Positions 33,520 to 43,038 are shown, numbered from the stretch's first letter. The stretch: DNA of 52,139 nucleotides from Hyphomicrobiales bacterium (GCA_028285595.1 JANQOW010000024.1:1-52139); one strand, 5' to 3'. A program made the numbers and translations. Notes: generated by a model not told the origin, from the sequence alone.

Positions 33520-34299
33520 CTAGCTTCCTTTGAACTCTGCGGCGCGTTTTTGCAGGAACGCATCAACCCCTTCGCGGAAGTCATCCGATGCGGCCAGGGC
33601 GCCTTGCAGCTTGCTTTCCAGGTTGAGCTGATCATCGAGCGTGTTGACGGCCGCAGCGGTGATCGCATCACGCGCGCTGAGATAGGCCTTTGTGGGCCCC
33701 TTCGCCAGTTTAGCGGCAATCTTGGCCGCTTCGTCCTGGAGCGCATCGTCGTCAAGCACCTTCCAGATCATGCCCCAGCTTTCCGCCTGTTCGGCACTGA
33801 CCGGTTCGGCCAACAGTGACATGCCGCGGGCCCGTGCGGGTCCGGCCAGCTTTGTCATGGACCAGGTGCCGCCGGCATCCGGCATCAGGCCAATGCGGGC
33901 AAACGCTTGGAGGAACGATGCGCTTTTCGCGGCCAGCACGATATCGCAGGCGAGCGCAACATTTGCCCCTGCCCCGGCGGCAATGCCGTTGACTGCACAA
34001 ATCACGGGATAGCTCGCCCCGGCAAGGCGGCGCACCAACGGGTTGAAATCGCTCTCAAGGGTATAGGACAAATCCACTTCGCCGCTGAAATCCAGATCCG
34101 CCAGATCTTGTCCGGCGCAGAAGGCGCGGCCCTCGCCGGTCAGCACCAGAACGCGCGTGCAGGCTGCATCTATCTTATCCAGGCAATCGCGAATCTCCGC
34201 GTGCATGGCCGCGGTGAGGCTGTTGAGTTTGTCCGGCCGATTGAACTTCAGCGTCGCGATGGGGCCGTCTTGTTCGTAAAGGATTGTTTCATAGGCCAT
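33520..34299 (-). CDS. Enoyl-CoA hydratase/isomerase family protein, PaaG-like
   Basis: This 259-residue crotonase-fold protein has the oxyanion-hole segments RAFCAGQDLADLD and NGIAAGAGANVALACD. In place of the catalytic Glu pair of a true hydratase it has Asp in IGLMPDAGGTW, as in PaaG, the isomerase that handles the oxepin-CoA/epoxide in phenylacetate breakdown. So an isomerase role is favoured, although no other paa gene is here. AGGAG is 10 bases before ATG 34299. It is the first gene of the operon with DUF2182/DUF1326. Confidence 0.82.
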   Translation of the reverse strand: MAYETILYEQDGPIATLKFNRPDKLNSLTAAMHAEIRDCLDKIDAACTRVLVLTGEGRAFCAGQDLADLDFSGEVDLSYTLESDFNPLVRRLAGASYPVICAVNGIAAGAGANVALACDIVLAAKSASFLQAFARIGLMPDAGGTWSMTKLAGPARARGMSLLAEPVSAEQAESWGMIWKVLDDDALQDEAAKIAAKLAKGPTKAYLSARDAITAAAVNTLDDQLNLESKLQGALAASDDFREGVDAFLQKRAAEFKGS

Positions 34300-34382
34300 T
34301 TGTGGCGCACTCCTGGCGGGTTCGCGAGCACCCTAACAGACCGGCGTAAAGAGGCAAGCGCGTCCTCATCCGCCTAACGGAA

Positions 34383-34409
34383 AACGGCCGGGCGCGTGGC
34401 CCGGCCGTT
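34383..34409 (-). terminator. Terminator of the alanine symporter gene
   Basis: The 10-bp arms AACGGCCGGG and CCCGGCCGTT are perfect with a 7-base loop. On the minus strand it is followed by TTTTCC, 33 bp past the symporter stop. It is also T-rich on the plus side (AGTTTTTT), so it may act both ways. Confidence 0.7.
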
Positions 34410-34441
34410 CAGTTTTTTGGTAGATTTCAAATGAAGGATAA

Positions 34442-35953
34442 TTACTTCACCTTCTTGATTTCACCGCTCGCCAGCTTCTCCTGGTAGTCAGCCACCAGTT
34501 CCTTCACTTTCGGCATCAGCAGGTAGAGACCGACAATGTTGGCAATGGCCATGGTGAAGATCATGGCATCTGAGAAGTCGATCACCGGACCCAAGCTCAT
34601 GGACGAGCCGATGATGACGAAGATGCAGAAGATCAGCTTGAAGATGAGTTCCTTGCTCTGCCCTTCTCCGAACAGATAGGTCCAGGCTTTCAGGCCGTAG
34701 TAGGACCACGAAATCATGGTGGAGAAGGCAAACAGAACCGCCGCGATCGCCAGCACATAACCGAAGAAGGAGAAGTTGCTCTCAAAGGCTTGCGAGGTGA
34801 GCGCGATGCCCGTGACGCCGCTGTCCGGTACCCAGGACCCGGTGATCGTGATCACCAGCGATGTCATGGTGCAGATCACAACCGTATCGATGAACGGTTC
34901 CAGCAAGGCCACATAACCCTCCGTTGCCGGGTGCTTGGTCTGCACCGCGGAGTGCGCGATGGAGGCCGAGCCGATACCGGCTTCGTTGGAGAACGCAGCA
35001 CGCTTGAAGCCCTGGATCAAGGCACCCACGGCACCACCGGCAACCGCCGTTGGAGCAAACGCGCCGGTGATGATCGCGCTGATGGCGCCCGGCAGTTCAG
35101 TGACGTTCAGGATCAAGATCAGCAAGGCCGAGCCCACATAGATGGCCGCCATGAACGGAACCACCTTCTCGGTCACCTTGGCGATTGACTTAATACCGCC
35201 GATGATCACGAGGCCCACAATTGCCGCCATGATTAAGCCAAACAGCCATCCCTTGCCTTGGAAGAAAGGAATGATTGAGGAGATCTGGCTGAAGGACTGG
35301 TTGGCCTGGAACATGTTGCCGCCGCCAAAGGCGCCGCCAATGCAGCAGATCGCAAAGAACACAGCCAGGAACTTGCCAAGCCCGGCCATGCCGCGTTCTG
35401 CAAGGCCCTTGGTGAGATAGTACATGGGACCGCCAGAGACGGTGCCATCTTCATATTCGTTGCGGTAGTGAACCCCCAACGTACACTCGGTGAACTTGGA
35501 GGCCATGCCGAGCAAGCCGGCAAGGATCATCCAGAATGTGGCGCCAGGGCCGCCCAGATAAACCGCAACCCCCACACCGGCGATGTTACCAAGGCCCACC
35601 GTGCCGGACAGCGCGGTGCACAAAGCTTGGAAGGGCGTGACCTCACCGGCATCTTTCGGGTCGAGGTAATCTCCCCTCACCAGCGAGATGGAATGCTTGA
35701 AGCCGCGGAATTGGATGAACCCAAAATAGACCGTGAACACACTGGCCGCGATCACCAGCCACATCACGATCCAAGGAAAAGCCGTTCCAAAAATCGCCTG
35801 GGATCCCGGCAAAGGCGAGAAGATCAAACTCACAAAAGGATTGATGATCGGCGCCAAAGCATCACTGATGGCTTTGTCAAGTTCGCCCTGGGCATAGGCC
35901 GCAGACGACAGAAAAGGCAGGCCGCCAACGGCCCACAATAGACGTTTCAACAT
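34442..35953 (-). CDS. Alanine:cation symporter (AGCS family)
   Basis: This 503-residue membrane symporter of the AGCS family takes up alanine or glycine with Na+ or H+. The landmark segments FQALCTALSGTVGLGNIAGV, GGPGATFWMILAG and FKRAAFSNEAGIGSASIAH are clear, and about 11 hydrophobic segments are present. A signal-like N-terminus (MLKRLLWAVGGLPFLSSAAYA) precedes them. GAGGGGAC lies before ATG 35953. A universal stress protein gene is 53 bp upstream on the same strand, and an Lrp-type regulator is divergent. Confidence 0.93.
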   Translation of the reverse strand: MLKRLLWAVGGLPFLSSAAYAQGELDKAISDALAPIINPFVSLIFSPLPGSQAIFGTAFPWIVMWLVIAASVFTVYFGFIQFRGFKHSISLVRGDYLDPKDAGEVTPFQALCTALSGTVGLGNIAGVGVAVYLGGPGATFWMILAGLLGMASKFTECTLGVHYRNEYEDGTVSGGPMYYLTKGLAERGMAGLGKFLAVFFAICCIGGAFGGGNMFQANQSFSQISSIIPFFQGKGWLFGLIMAAIVGLVIIGGIKSIAKVTEKVVPFMAAIYVGSALLILILNVTELPGAISAIITGAFAPTAVAGGAVGALIQGFKRAAFSNEAGIGSASIAHSAVQTKHPATEGYVALLEPFIDTVVICTMTSLVITITGSWVPDSGVTGIALTSQAFESNFSFFGYVLAIAAVLFAFSTMISWSYYGLKAWTYLFGEGQSKELIFKLIFCIFVIIGSSMSLGPVIDFSDAMIFTMAIANIVGLYLLMPKVKELVADYQEKLASGEIKKVK

Positions 35954-36006
35954 AGTGTAGTCCCCTCTTGGACATTAAACAGGGTTTGCCGCTATGCGGC
36001 CAAACC

Positions 36007-36438
36007 TCAAGGCACGATGGTAACGGGCACAGGGGCTACCTGTGCCAAAGTCAGCACCAACCCGCCAAGCAGCCGCTGGGCCAGTCCAGATTCGCCAGTA
36101 CGGCCGATGATGATCTGCGTTGCTGACTTTTCGCTGGCGAGCTGGCACAGCAAATCACCCGCATTGCCATGGCGCACCTCGCTGCTGGCATCCACGCCAG
36201 AGCTTTTCAGTTCATCAATCAGCGGCTGAACCATGGCTTGTGCGCGGTCGAGTTCTTCCTCGCGCCGCTTATGCCGTTCAGCCAGTTCTTCTGGTGTGTG
36301 GAAGCTGTAAGGTGACCATTCGATCACCAGCACCACACACACATGGGCACCCGATTGCTTGGCTCGGGCTGCAGCATGTTCAACCGCACGGCGGGCTTGG
36401 GCCGTGCCGTCAAAGCCGACGAGATATGTGTCGGTCAT
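36007..36438 (-). CDS. Universal stress protein UspA family
   Basis: This 143-residue Usp domain starts with the strand TYLVGFDGTAQARRAVEHA. It ends with IIIGRTGESGLAQRLLGGLVLTLAQVAPVPVTIVP, the G-x2-G-x9-G nucleotide loop and final strand of ATP-binding Usp. GGGAGGA lies before ATG 36438. It is probably co-transcribed with the alanine symporter downstream, in the way Usp proteins are often linked to transporters they may regulate. Confidence 0.88.
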   Translation of the reverse strand: MTDTYLVGFDGTAQARRAVEHAAARAKQSGAHVCVVLVIEWSPYSFHTPEELAERHKRREEELDRAQAMVQPLIDELKSSGVDASSEVRHGNAGDLLCQLASEKSATQIIIGRTGESGLAQRLLGGLVLTLAQVAPVPVTIVP

Positions 36439-36606
36439 AGTCGTTCCTCCCGTAATTGCCTTCGTAACGCCACACTGAAGGAAGGCTCAGACGCACTCAG
36501 TGCAGTCCGGTTCAGAGTGTCAGGCTTCACAACGGCAATCAAGGCGTTAAGGTTACCTTCCAACCTCTATTTTAGGCATTTTGGCTAGTCACTGGCTCCT
36601 TTATTC

Positions 36607-36649
36607 CCTAATAACCAGACTATTCACCTGGTTTATCATATTTATTAGG
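36607..36649. promoter_or_regulatory. Nested inverted repeat at the start of the lrp-like gene
   Basis: The outer arms CCTAATAA (36607-36614) and TTATTAGG (36642-36649), and the inner arms AACCAG and CTGGTT, are perfect. The site is AT-rich, ends 12 bp before the ATG and covers the AGGA ribosome-binding site. This fits an autoregulatory Lrp/AsnC operator that may also act on the divergent usp-symporter promoter. Confidence 0.55.
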
Positions 36650-36661
36650 AAAATCGTCCAA

Positions 36662-37132
36662 ATGAAGAAGCCTCCGGATTCAATTGACAAGCGCATTCTC
36701 AGCGAATTGCAGGAAAACGGGCGTCTCCCCATCGTGGAACTGGCGAGCCGGGTGCATTTGACCAAGACGCCGACGGCCGAGCGGGTTAAGAGGCTGGAAC
36801 GCTCCGGGGTCATCAAAGGATATCGGGCCGAGCTTGATCCGGACTCATTGGGCGCCGGCCACGTCATCATCGTGCATGTGTCTCTGACCCAGACGAGCGA
36901 CAATGCCTTGGAGCTGTTCAATCGCGCCGTCCACCGGATCCCGGAAATCCAAAGCTGCTACATGCTGGCCGGCCAGTTCGATTACATGCTCAAGGTGCGA
37001 ACCTCAGATATCGCCCACTATCGCAACGTGTTGGGCGAGCAGATCGGCAAGCTGCCGGGCGTCCAGCAGACCAATTCCTACGTTGCGCTTGAGGTGGTGA
37101 AGGAGAATGCGACGATACCCGTAAAAGCGTAA
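36662..37132 (+). CDS. Lrp/AsnC family transcriptional regulator
   Basis: This 156-residue Lrp/AsnC regulator has an N-terminal winged helix-turn-helix (SIDKRILSELQENGRL to LTKTPTAERVKRLERSGVI, about 7-52). Its C-terminal RAM domain (about 65-145; YMLAGQFDYMLKVRTSD) binds amino acids and oligomerises. Divergence from an alanine symporter suggests that an amino acid is the signal. The first ATG with a conserved start (MKKPPDSIDKR) was used; the longer frame to 36581 is not needed. Confidence 0.9.
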   Translation: MKKPPDSIDKRILSELQENGRLPIVELASRVHLTKTPTAERVKRLERSGVIKGYRAELDPDSLGAGHVIIVHVSLTQTSDNALELFNRAVHRIPEIQSCYMLAGQFDYMLKVRTSDIAHYRNVLGEQIGKLPGVQQTNSYVALEVVKENATIPVKA

Positions 37133-37199
37133 ACGGGGCGGCATGCGCCAATTGGACCGACTTGCGCTGCGAACATCAAGTCCCCATACACGAGAGGCT

Positions 37200-38402
37200 A
37201 TGAAAACCAATCACAGTTTCGAGCTGGCGGTTGTCGGCGGGGGCCCCGCCGGACTGAGCGCAGCGTGCCTAGCCGGCGTGGCAGGCTTGCAAACCGCGTT
37301 TTGGCCCGGGCCGGAGCGCGCAGAAGACCTGCGCACCACGGCACTGATGTTGCCGGCGATCAAACTGCTCGAACATGTGGGCGTGTGGACGGACGACCTG
37401 AAAGCCGAATGCGCCGCGCTGGCTCGCCTGCAGATTCGAGACGCCACCGGCCGGCGGCCCGCGGCCCCCACGGTTACCTTCGAGGCCCACGAGATCGACA
37501 AGCCGGAATTTGGCTGGAATGTCCCCGTCGCCCCATTGGTGTCCGCACTGAACGATAGGTTGAAGGAATTTTCCTCAGTATCAATCTTTGACGGCGGCGT
37601 GCGCGAATTGGATTGTGCCACAGACCAGACCACCGTGCACAGTGAGACCGCAAGCCCGGTGTACGTGAAAGCGGTGATCGCAGCGGACGGACAGAACTCA
37701 GTGTGCCGACAGTCGGCAGGCATCAGTGTGACCAAGTGGGCCTACCCGCAAACGGCAATCGTCACCAGTTTTGCCCACAGCAAACCACATAAGAATGTGT
37801 CGATTGAGTTTCACCGCAGCGCCGGCCCCCTCACCACCGTGCCGCTGCCGGGCCAAAGATCGAGCCTGGTGTGGATCGAGACCGATGAGGATGCGGAGGG
37901 ATTGGCGCAGTTGAGCGAGGAGGCATTCGCCAAGCGGCTCACGCGCGAGACGGCCGGCGCGCTTGGACAGATTACGGATGTGACGAAGCGCGGCCGCTTC
38001 CACATTGCCGGCTCCGTGGCGCGCCAGTTTGCCAAATCCCGGGTTTTTCTGGTGGGGGAAACCGCCCATGTGATCCCGCCTATCGGAGCTCAAGGACTTA
38101 ACCTTTCACTGCGTGATGCAGCCTTGGCCGTGGAATTGATCGGCGCGGCGCGTGCGGCCCGGGACGATATTGGCGCGCGCGGTGTCCTGGAGGCCTATGA
38201 CCGCCGCCGCCGGGTGGATGTGTTTCCCCGCCAGGTGGCGATTGATCTTTTGAACCGCACCTTGACCAGTTCGTTTCTGCCCTTTCAGGGTGCGCGCAGC
38301 CTGGGCCTGGCAGCGCTACAGGCCATCGGTCCGTTGCGCCGCACGGTTATGCAGGAAGGCTTGGCGCCCACCAGGGGCCTGCCCAAAGTGATGGAAATTT
38401 AG
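37200..38402 (+). CDS. UbiH/UbiF-type FAD-dependent hydroxylase
   Basis: This 400-residue FAD monooxygenase has the dinucleotide motif LAVVGGGPAGLSAACLAGVA, the mid motif VIAADGQNSVCRQ (DG fingerprint) and GETAHVIPPIGAQGLNLSLRDA, the second FAD motif of the UbiH/COQ6 group. It most likely hydroxylates the ubiquinone ring. ATG 37200 begins just before the Rossmann motif. The gene follows the lrp-like gene by 67 bp. Which ring position is used cannot be told. Confidence 0.87.
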   Translation: MKTNHSFELAVVGGGPAGLSAACLAGVAGLQTAFWPGPERAEDLRTTALMLPAIKLLEHVGVWTDDLKAECAALARLQIRDATGRRPAAPTVTFEAHEIDKPEFGWNVPVAPLVSALNDRLKEFSSVSIFDGGVRELDCATDQTTVHSETASPVYVKAVIAADGQNSVCRQSAGISVTKWAYPQTAIVTSFAHSKPHKNVSIEFHRSAGPLTTVPLPGQRSSLVWIETDEDAEGLAQLSEEAFAKRLTRETAGALGQITDVTKRGRFHIAGSVARQFAKSRVFLVGETAHVIPPIGAQGLNLSLRDAALAVELIGAARAARDDIGARGVLEAYDRRRRVDVFPRQVAIDLLNRTLTSSFLPFQGARSLGLAALQAIGPLRRTVMQEGLAPTRGLPKVMEI

Positions 38403-38511
38403 CACACCGCCCGGGGCATTTGCCGGCAAGCCAAAGTTTGTCTTGCGCCCGCTTGGACGAGGCGACTATACCCCTCGCCCTAAGCCTTGTTAGCGGCACG
38501 CACAGGTTCCC

Positions 38512-39438
38512 ATGCAACCTATCATTTCTGTCTCGGCGCTCTCAAAAGTCTATTCGGACGGTTTTCAAGCGCTGAAGAGTGTAGATTTGGAGATCGGTAA
38601 GGGCGAGATTTTTGCTCTGCTGGGCCCCAACGGCGCGGGTAAGACAACCCTGATCTCTATTATATGCGGCATTGTGAACGCCTCATCAGGCAGCGTCACC
38701 GTGGGCGGTCATGATATTGTCAGCGGATATCGCCGGACGCGGTCAATGATCGGATTGGTGCCCCAGGAGCTGACCACCGATACGTTTGAGAAGGTGATCA
38801 CCACGGTGCGTTTCTCGCGCGGACTGTTTGGTAAGCCGGCCAATCCGGAGCATATTGAAAAGACCCTCAAGTCACTCTCGCTTTGGGAGAAACGCGATTC
38901 GAAGATCATGACTCTGTCGGGCGGCATGAAGCGCCGACTGCTGATCGCCAAGGCGCTGTCGCATGAGCCGGAGGTCTTGTTCCTGGACGAGCCGAGTGCG
39001 GGCGTGGACGTGGAGCTGCGCCAGGACATGTGGCAACTGATCCGCGAGCTCCGCGATAACGGCACCACCATCATCTTGACCACCCACTATATTGAAGAGG
39101 CTGAAGAGATCGCTGACCGCGTCGGCGTCATCACCAATGGCGAGCTGATCTTGGTTGAGGAAAAAGACGAGCTTATGCGCAAGCTCGGCAACAAACAGCT
39201 CATGCTTGACTTGCACAAGCCCTTAACATCGATCCCCAAAGAGCTTACCCGCTATGATCTGGAACTGGCGGCCGATGGCCACGAGTTGATCTACACCTAT
39301 GACACGAAAGCGGAACGCACCGGCATCACCACACTGTTAAAGGATCTTGGAGCCGCTGGCATCACGTTCCGCGATTTGAGAACCACCCAGAGTTCGCTTG
39401 AGGAGATTTTCGTTAATCTGGTGAGGCAGGAGCGATGA
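38512..39438 (+). CDS. ABC transporter ATP-binding protein (YadG-like)
   Basis: This 308-residue ATPase has Walker [10 protein letters not shown] (about 42-50), signature [15 protein letters not shown], Walker [13 protein letters not shown], and a switch His in [12 protein letters not shown]. Its length and extra C-terminal domain match the drug/polysaccharide exporters of the YadG/DrrA type. It ends as ATGA into the permease gene, so the two are translationally coupled. The cargo is unknown. Confidence 0.92.
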   Translation: MQPIISVSALSKVYSDGFQALKSVDLEIGKGEIFALLGPNGAGKTTLISIICGIVNASSGSVTVGGHDIVSGYRRTRSMIGLVPQELTTDTFEKVITTVRFSRGLFGKPANPEHIEKTLKSLSLWEKRDSKIMTLSGGMKRRLLIAKALSHEPEVLFLDEPSAGVDVELRQDMWQLIRELRDNGTTIILTTHYIEEAEEIADRVGVITNGELILVEEKDELMRKLGNKQLMLDLHKPLTSIPKELTRYDLELAADGHELIYTYDTKAERTGITTLLKDLGAAGITFRDLRTTQSSLEEIFVNLVRQER

Positions 39439-40196
39439 ACTACCGGGGTGTTCTGGCGATCTATAAGTTCGAGATGGCACGCACCGGGCGCTCGCTCTTC
39501 CAAAGCGTGGTCTCGCCTGTGATTTCCACATGCCTGTATTTCGTGGTGTTCGGCTCTGCGATTGGCTCGCGCATTGCCGAGGTGGAAGGGGTCAGCTACG
39601 GCACTTTCATCGTGCCCGGGCTCATCATGCTCTCGCTGCTCACCCAGAGCGTCTCCAATGCATCCTTCGGGATCTATTTCCCAAGGTTTGTCGGCACCAT
39701 ATTCGAACTGTTATCCGCCCCTGTCTCCGCCTTTGAAATTGTGCTGGGGTATGTTGGTGCGGCGGCAACGAAGTCAATTGTCCTCGGCCTCATCATTCTG
39801 TTCACCGCAAACCTCATCGTGGACATTCAGATCGCCCATCCGTTTTGGATGATGACCTTCCTTGTGCTCACCAGCATTACCTTCAGCCTCCTGGGCTTTA
39901 TTATAGGCATCTGGGCGGACGGGTTTGAGAAGCTTCAGGTCATCCCCCTTTTGGTCATCACCCCGCTGGCGTTCCTGGGCGGCAGCTTTTACTCCATCGA
40001 TATGCTGCCCCCGTTCTGGCAGAAGGTATCCCTCTTCAACCCAGTGGTTTATCTGGTGAGCGGTTTTCGTTGGAGCTTCTTTGAGATCTCGGATGTGGCC
40101 GTCGGGTGGAGCCTTATGATGATTGCCGGCTTCCTCGCAGTTTGCATGGGCTTGGTGTGGTGGATCTTCCGCACGGGCTATCAGATTAAGAGCTGA
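39435..40196 (+). CDS. ABC-2 type transporter permease (YadH-like)
   Basis: This 253-residue permease has six hydrophobic segments in the ABC-2 layout, with the conserved [20 protein letters not shown] and [12 protein letters not shown] blocks of the family. It is the partner of the ATPase just upstream (4-bp ATGA overlap). Direction is export. It overlaps the convergent small membrane gene by 11 bp. Confidence 0.9.
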   Translation: MNYRGVLAIYKFEMARTGRSLFQSVVSPVISTCLYFVVFGSAIGSRIAEVEGVSYGTFIVPGLIMLSLLTQSVSNASFGIYFPRFVGTIFELLSAPVSAFEIVLGYVGAAATKSIVLGLIILFTANLIVDIQIAHPFWMMTFLVLTSITFSLLGFIIGIWADGFEKLQVIPLLVITPLAFLGGSFYSIDMLPPFWQKVSLFNPVVYLVSGFRWSFFEISDVAVGWSLMMIAGFLAVCMGLVWWIFRTGYQIKS

Positions 40197-40464
40197 TGTT
40201 CGCGCCCGATTTTGGCTGATTGGCCAGCAACCGCCGGCGGCGCAGCTCCGAAGGCGGCGCCGGGTCAGGGATGCGGCGCGCTGGCTGCGGATCCTCGACA
40301 CTGATGTTTTCCATCTCAGCGAACAGTTCGGGTGATGCGTCCTCCGGCGCCGCGCGCTTATTGGCGATAAGCACGGCCACCGAGCCCACGCAAAACCCCG
40401 CCACCAGGCCGAGGAACGTGGTGCCGAAAACCAAAGCGACGGTTTCTGTAAGCAAGGCAAGCAC
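40186..40464 (-). CDS. Small membrane protein
   Basis: This 92-residue protein has one long hydrophobic helix (about 2-34) with Gly-x-x-x-Gly spacing, followed by a polar, Pro/Arg-rich tail. Start is GTG with GGAGG upstream inside the previous gene. It is the last gene of an operon with the OmpA/Ig-like protein and a 46-residue membrane protein, so it may help anchor or assemble that protein. No family recognised. Confidence 0.65.
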   Translation of the reverse strand: MLALLTETVALVFGTTFLGLVAGFCVGSVAVLIANKRAAPEDASPELFAEMENISVEDPQPARRIPDPAPPSELRRRRLLANQPKSGANISS

Positions 40465-40469
40465 CGACC

Positions 40470-40610
40470 TTAATCCCTCCTTCTGCTTCGGCCGGTGCGC
40501 ATGCTTTGCGCGCAGACCCAGCCGGCCGCAAAACTCACCACAAAGACCACCAGAAGCGCCGGAGCAATCTGGGCCGCGTAGGGCTCGATATTGTGGAAGA
40601 GGTTTTCCAT
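40470..40610 (-). CDS. 46-residue membrane microprotein
   Basis: This small frame runs from ATG 40610, which is preceded by AGGTGG 9 bases upstream, to TAA 40470. The protein has a short polar start (MENLFHNIEPYAAQIAP), one hydrophobic helix (ALLVVFVVSFAAGWV) and an Arg-rich end. It lies 21 bp after the OmpA/Ig-like gene and 5 bp before the 92-residue gene, so all three are likely one transcript. The function is unknown. Confidence 0.6.
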   Translation of the reverse strand: MENLFHNIEPYAAQIAPALLVVFVVSFAAGWVCAQSMRTGRSRRRD

Positions 40611-40631
40611 GAATTGTGCCACCTACGGACC

Positions 40632-42203
40632 TCAGCGCTTCACATAAAGCTCAACGCGTTCATTCTTCGCCCTGCCCGCCGGCGTATTGTTGCTGGCGAT
40701 CGGACGCACCTCGCCATAGCCCACGCTGGACAGTCTGGAGCGGCTGATGCCACGGCGCACAAAATGGTTCGCAATCCAATAGGCGCGCTGATGGGTCAGT
40801 ATGCGGTTCTCAACAAATGGACCAAGCGCGTGGGTGTGAGACGCGATCTCAATGCGTGCCCAAGGACAGCGCGCCGCGATGCCGGCCAGCTCATCCAACA
40901 CATGTTTGCTCGACGCCTCCGGCCGTGTTGCACCTGGTTCGAAACGCACCGGGGTGCGCGACAGAACTTGCCGGAACGCTTTTTGGCACATGATCGCGGT
41001 CAGTGGTCTGGGGGCTTCCTCCAGCGCGTGCGCATTGCCGCGTTCAGGTACAAATTCGATCACCAGTTCATCCTTGGTGGCATCTTCAGACACGTTGCCC
41101 GCCCGGTCCCTGGCGCGAGCCACCACATCGTAAACCCCTTCACCCGGCAACACCGACGGCTCATACCGCCAGCGCCCTGTGCCATCAGATATCAGCCCGC
41201 TGCCCTCACCCAGTTTGTGTGTCTGACCGTCCACCGTCAGCTCCAACGCCACCGCGTCGCCTTCCGGCCAAGTGCCCGTTAAAGTAAAGGCCCTAGAACT
41301 CTGGAACCGGTTGACGGTTGGCGGTTCAGGAGGTTGGCGATCCACCACCAATTCTCCATCGGTCAGATCGGTCTGCGCGTTCCCCACGCTGTCGAAGGTT
41401 GTTGCCAGCACATGGTTCGTTCCCTCTTTCAGCGGTGCGGCCACGTCCAAGGTCCAGTGTCCGGAGGGGGTGGACACGAGCTCAGGGTCCCTGCCCAGCG
41501 TATAGCGGCGCCCCGCCACCTCCACCGTCAGGCTGGTCGCTTTGCCAACAGGCCAACGGCCGGAGATCTGCGGCGTCAAGGATCGGCCGAAGTAGGCGGA
41601 CACTTCAGGGGGTGGAGGGGGTTTTGTGTCGATGGTCAATTCACCGGTGCTGACATCGCCTGCGCTCAGTTGCGCACTCCAGGCCGTCACCTCCACATCA
41701 TAGACCCCATCGGCCAGATCGCGGCCGAGCGTCAACCGCCACACATTACCGTGCACCTGCAAGCTCTCGTCCTCGCCCAGAACGGACAAAACACCGTCCA
41801 ATTCCACGGACATGGTTTCGGCCGCTTCGGGATCCCAAGTTCCACTCACGACCGGACGGCGAGACCGTGTGGCGAGCGGGGCAACGGTGGGTGCGGTCAA
41901 CTCGCCCCAGTCTCTCAGGCGGGCCAATGAGATCAGCTTGCCGACACCACTCGACTTTTTGATCAGATCTTGAACACCGCGAAGAGCTGCGCCGTCAGGG
42001 GCTTCGCCATACAAAACCACCTCGCGCCCGCGCACCTGAAATCTCACCCACTGGGTGGGCGTTTTGGAGGTGTTGAAGGAGTTTTCTATCTCTGCGCGCA
42101 AATGAGCCTGCCAGACACCTGATTGGACATAGCCCAGCCAGATGCCACCGCTCGCCATCACGGTGATGGCAATGAGACAAAGCGTGAGCCTAGCCAGTGT
42201 CAT
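40632..42203 (-). CDS. OmpA-family protein with Ig-like repeats
   Basis: This 523-residue protein has an N-terminal membrane anchor or uncleaved signal (about 5-28) and a BON-like first part (about 45-100). Three similar Ig-like modules follow (VVSGTWDPEAAETMSVELDG, ISGRWPVGKATSLTVEVAG and LTGTWPEGDAVALELTVDG). It ends in an OmpA-like peptidoglycan-binding domain (about 425-523; IEIASHTHALG, NRILTHQRAYWI, KNERVELYVKR). It probably links the envelope to peptidoglycan. Two tiny membrane proteins follow in the same operon. Confidence 0.82.
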   Translation of the reverse strand: MTLARLTLCLIAITVMASGGIWLGYVQSGVWQAHLRAEIENSFNTSKTPTQWVRFQVRGREVVLYGEAPDGAALRGVQDLIKKSSGVGKLISLARLRDWGELTAPTVAPLATRSRRPVVSGTWDPEAAETMSVELDGVLSVLGEDESLQVHGNVWRLTLGRDLADGVYDVEVTAWSAQLSAGDVSTGELTIDTKPPPPPEVSAYFGRSLTPQISGRWPVGKATSLTVEVAGRRYTLGRDPELVSTPSGHWTLDVAAPLKEGTNHVLATTFDSVGNAQTDLTDGELVVDRQPPEPPTVNRFQSSRAFTLTGTWPEGDAVALELTVDGQTHKLGEGSGLISDGTGRWRYEPSVLPGEGVYDVVARARDRAGNVSEDATKDELVIEFVPERGNAHALEEAPRPLTAIMCQKAFRQVLSRTPVRFEPGATRPEASSKHVLDELAGIAARCPWARIEIASHTHALGPFVENRILTHQRAYWIANHFVRRGISRSRLSSVGYGEVRPIASNNTPAGRAKNERVELYVKR

Positions 42204-43038
42204 GGTGCGGTTTGTCTTGAACGCTGACGCTACAAAGATCTGTCATGGTCGAACTGATCGCCCAGTTGCCCCATCAAGCAGCAGGTGCGCAGCCCCCGAT
42301 GCCGTTCACCGCAAACATACAGATAAATTCAAAACACCTCAATCAGCGCGCGCACAGGAAACCGAACGATTCGACGGCGCGATCTCATGACGGGCGCCTG
42401 GCAGGGAGAATCGTTTAACGCTTCGCCGAAATGGCGAAAGTTTTCGTGCAAGTGTTAACAGTTTACCCGCTGGCAACGGCATGACGTCCACCACCCCTAT
42501 AACCGGCCATCCTGGCGCGCCGGCTTGCCACGTCGGACCGGCGAAGTGGCGCGGAAGCCGGACGACAACTCGGCGTCCCGATCATGCTCATGTCCAAATC
42601 GAACGGATTTCTTATTATATTTCAATTGATTAACCGAAGCTGCAAATCTCAAGGCGCGATGAAACGGAACCAAATCACCGTCAGACCCCCTGCCCTGCCG
42701 CCCTGTTTCGGCAGGATTCCAGGTGCAAATGTCACATTTCGGCAGCACTGCGGAGAAAACGCTGCTTTGCCGTTACGTAAGCTGGAAAAACCCTGGAAAA
42801 TCAGTATATTCGGGCCCTGAAATATGGTTTTCCCAAGCCGCCCCTGGAAAATTGTGTCTTTTTGGACACATCTGGCGAAATAGTAGCGAAAACCTGATCT
42901 CTGTTATTGATTTTGCAAGCCCGACTTGGGAGAAATGCGGTGTACGAAATGACTCGTGCATTTCCAGTCCATCCGTAACCGGTTGCTCGTGGGGCGGGGG
43001 ACAGGACTAAAAACTCTGAGATTGTGGGAGAAACCATA
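42204..43038. other. 835-bp gene-free gap before the porin
   Basis: No open frame here is convincing. Short frames exist but lack family features or ribosome-binding sites. The second half is A/T-rich and carries direct and inverted repeats, suggesting porin promoter control or a small RNA. Confidence 0.5.
42791..42870. promoter_or_regulatory. Direct and inverted repeats upstream of the porin gene
   Basis: CCCTGGAAAAT occurs at 42791-42801 and again at 42842-42852, exactly 51 bp apart, close to five helix turns. The inverted repeat TGTGTC-TTTTTG-GACACA starts immediately after (42853-42870). Their place 170-250 bp before the start fits upstream control sites. Confidence 0.4.

Noticed and set aside
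42497-43010. Short frames in the gap before the porin as genes
   Set aside because: They show no signal, domain or good ribosome-binding site; better seen as regulatory DNA.
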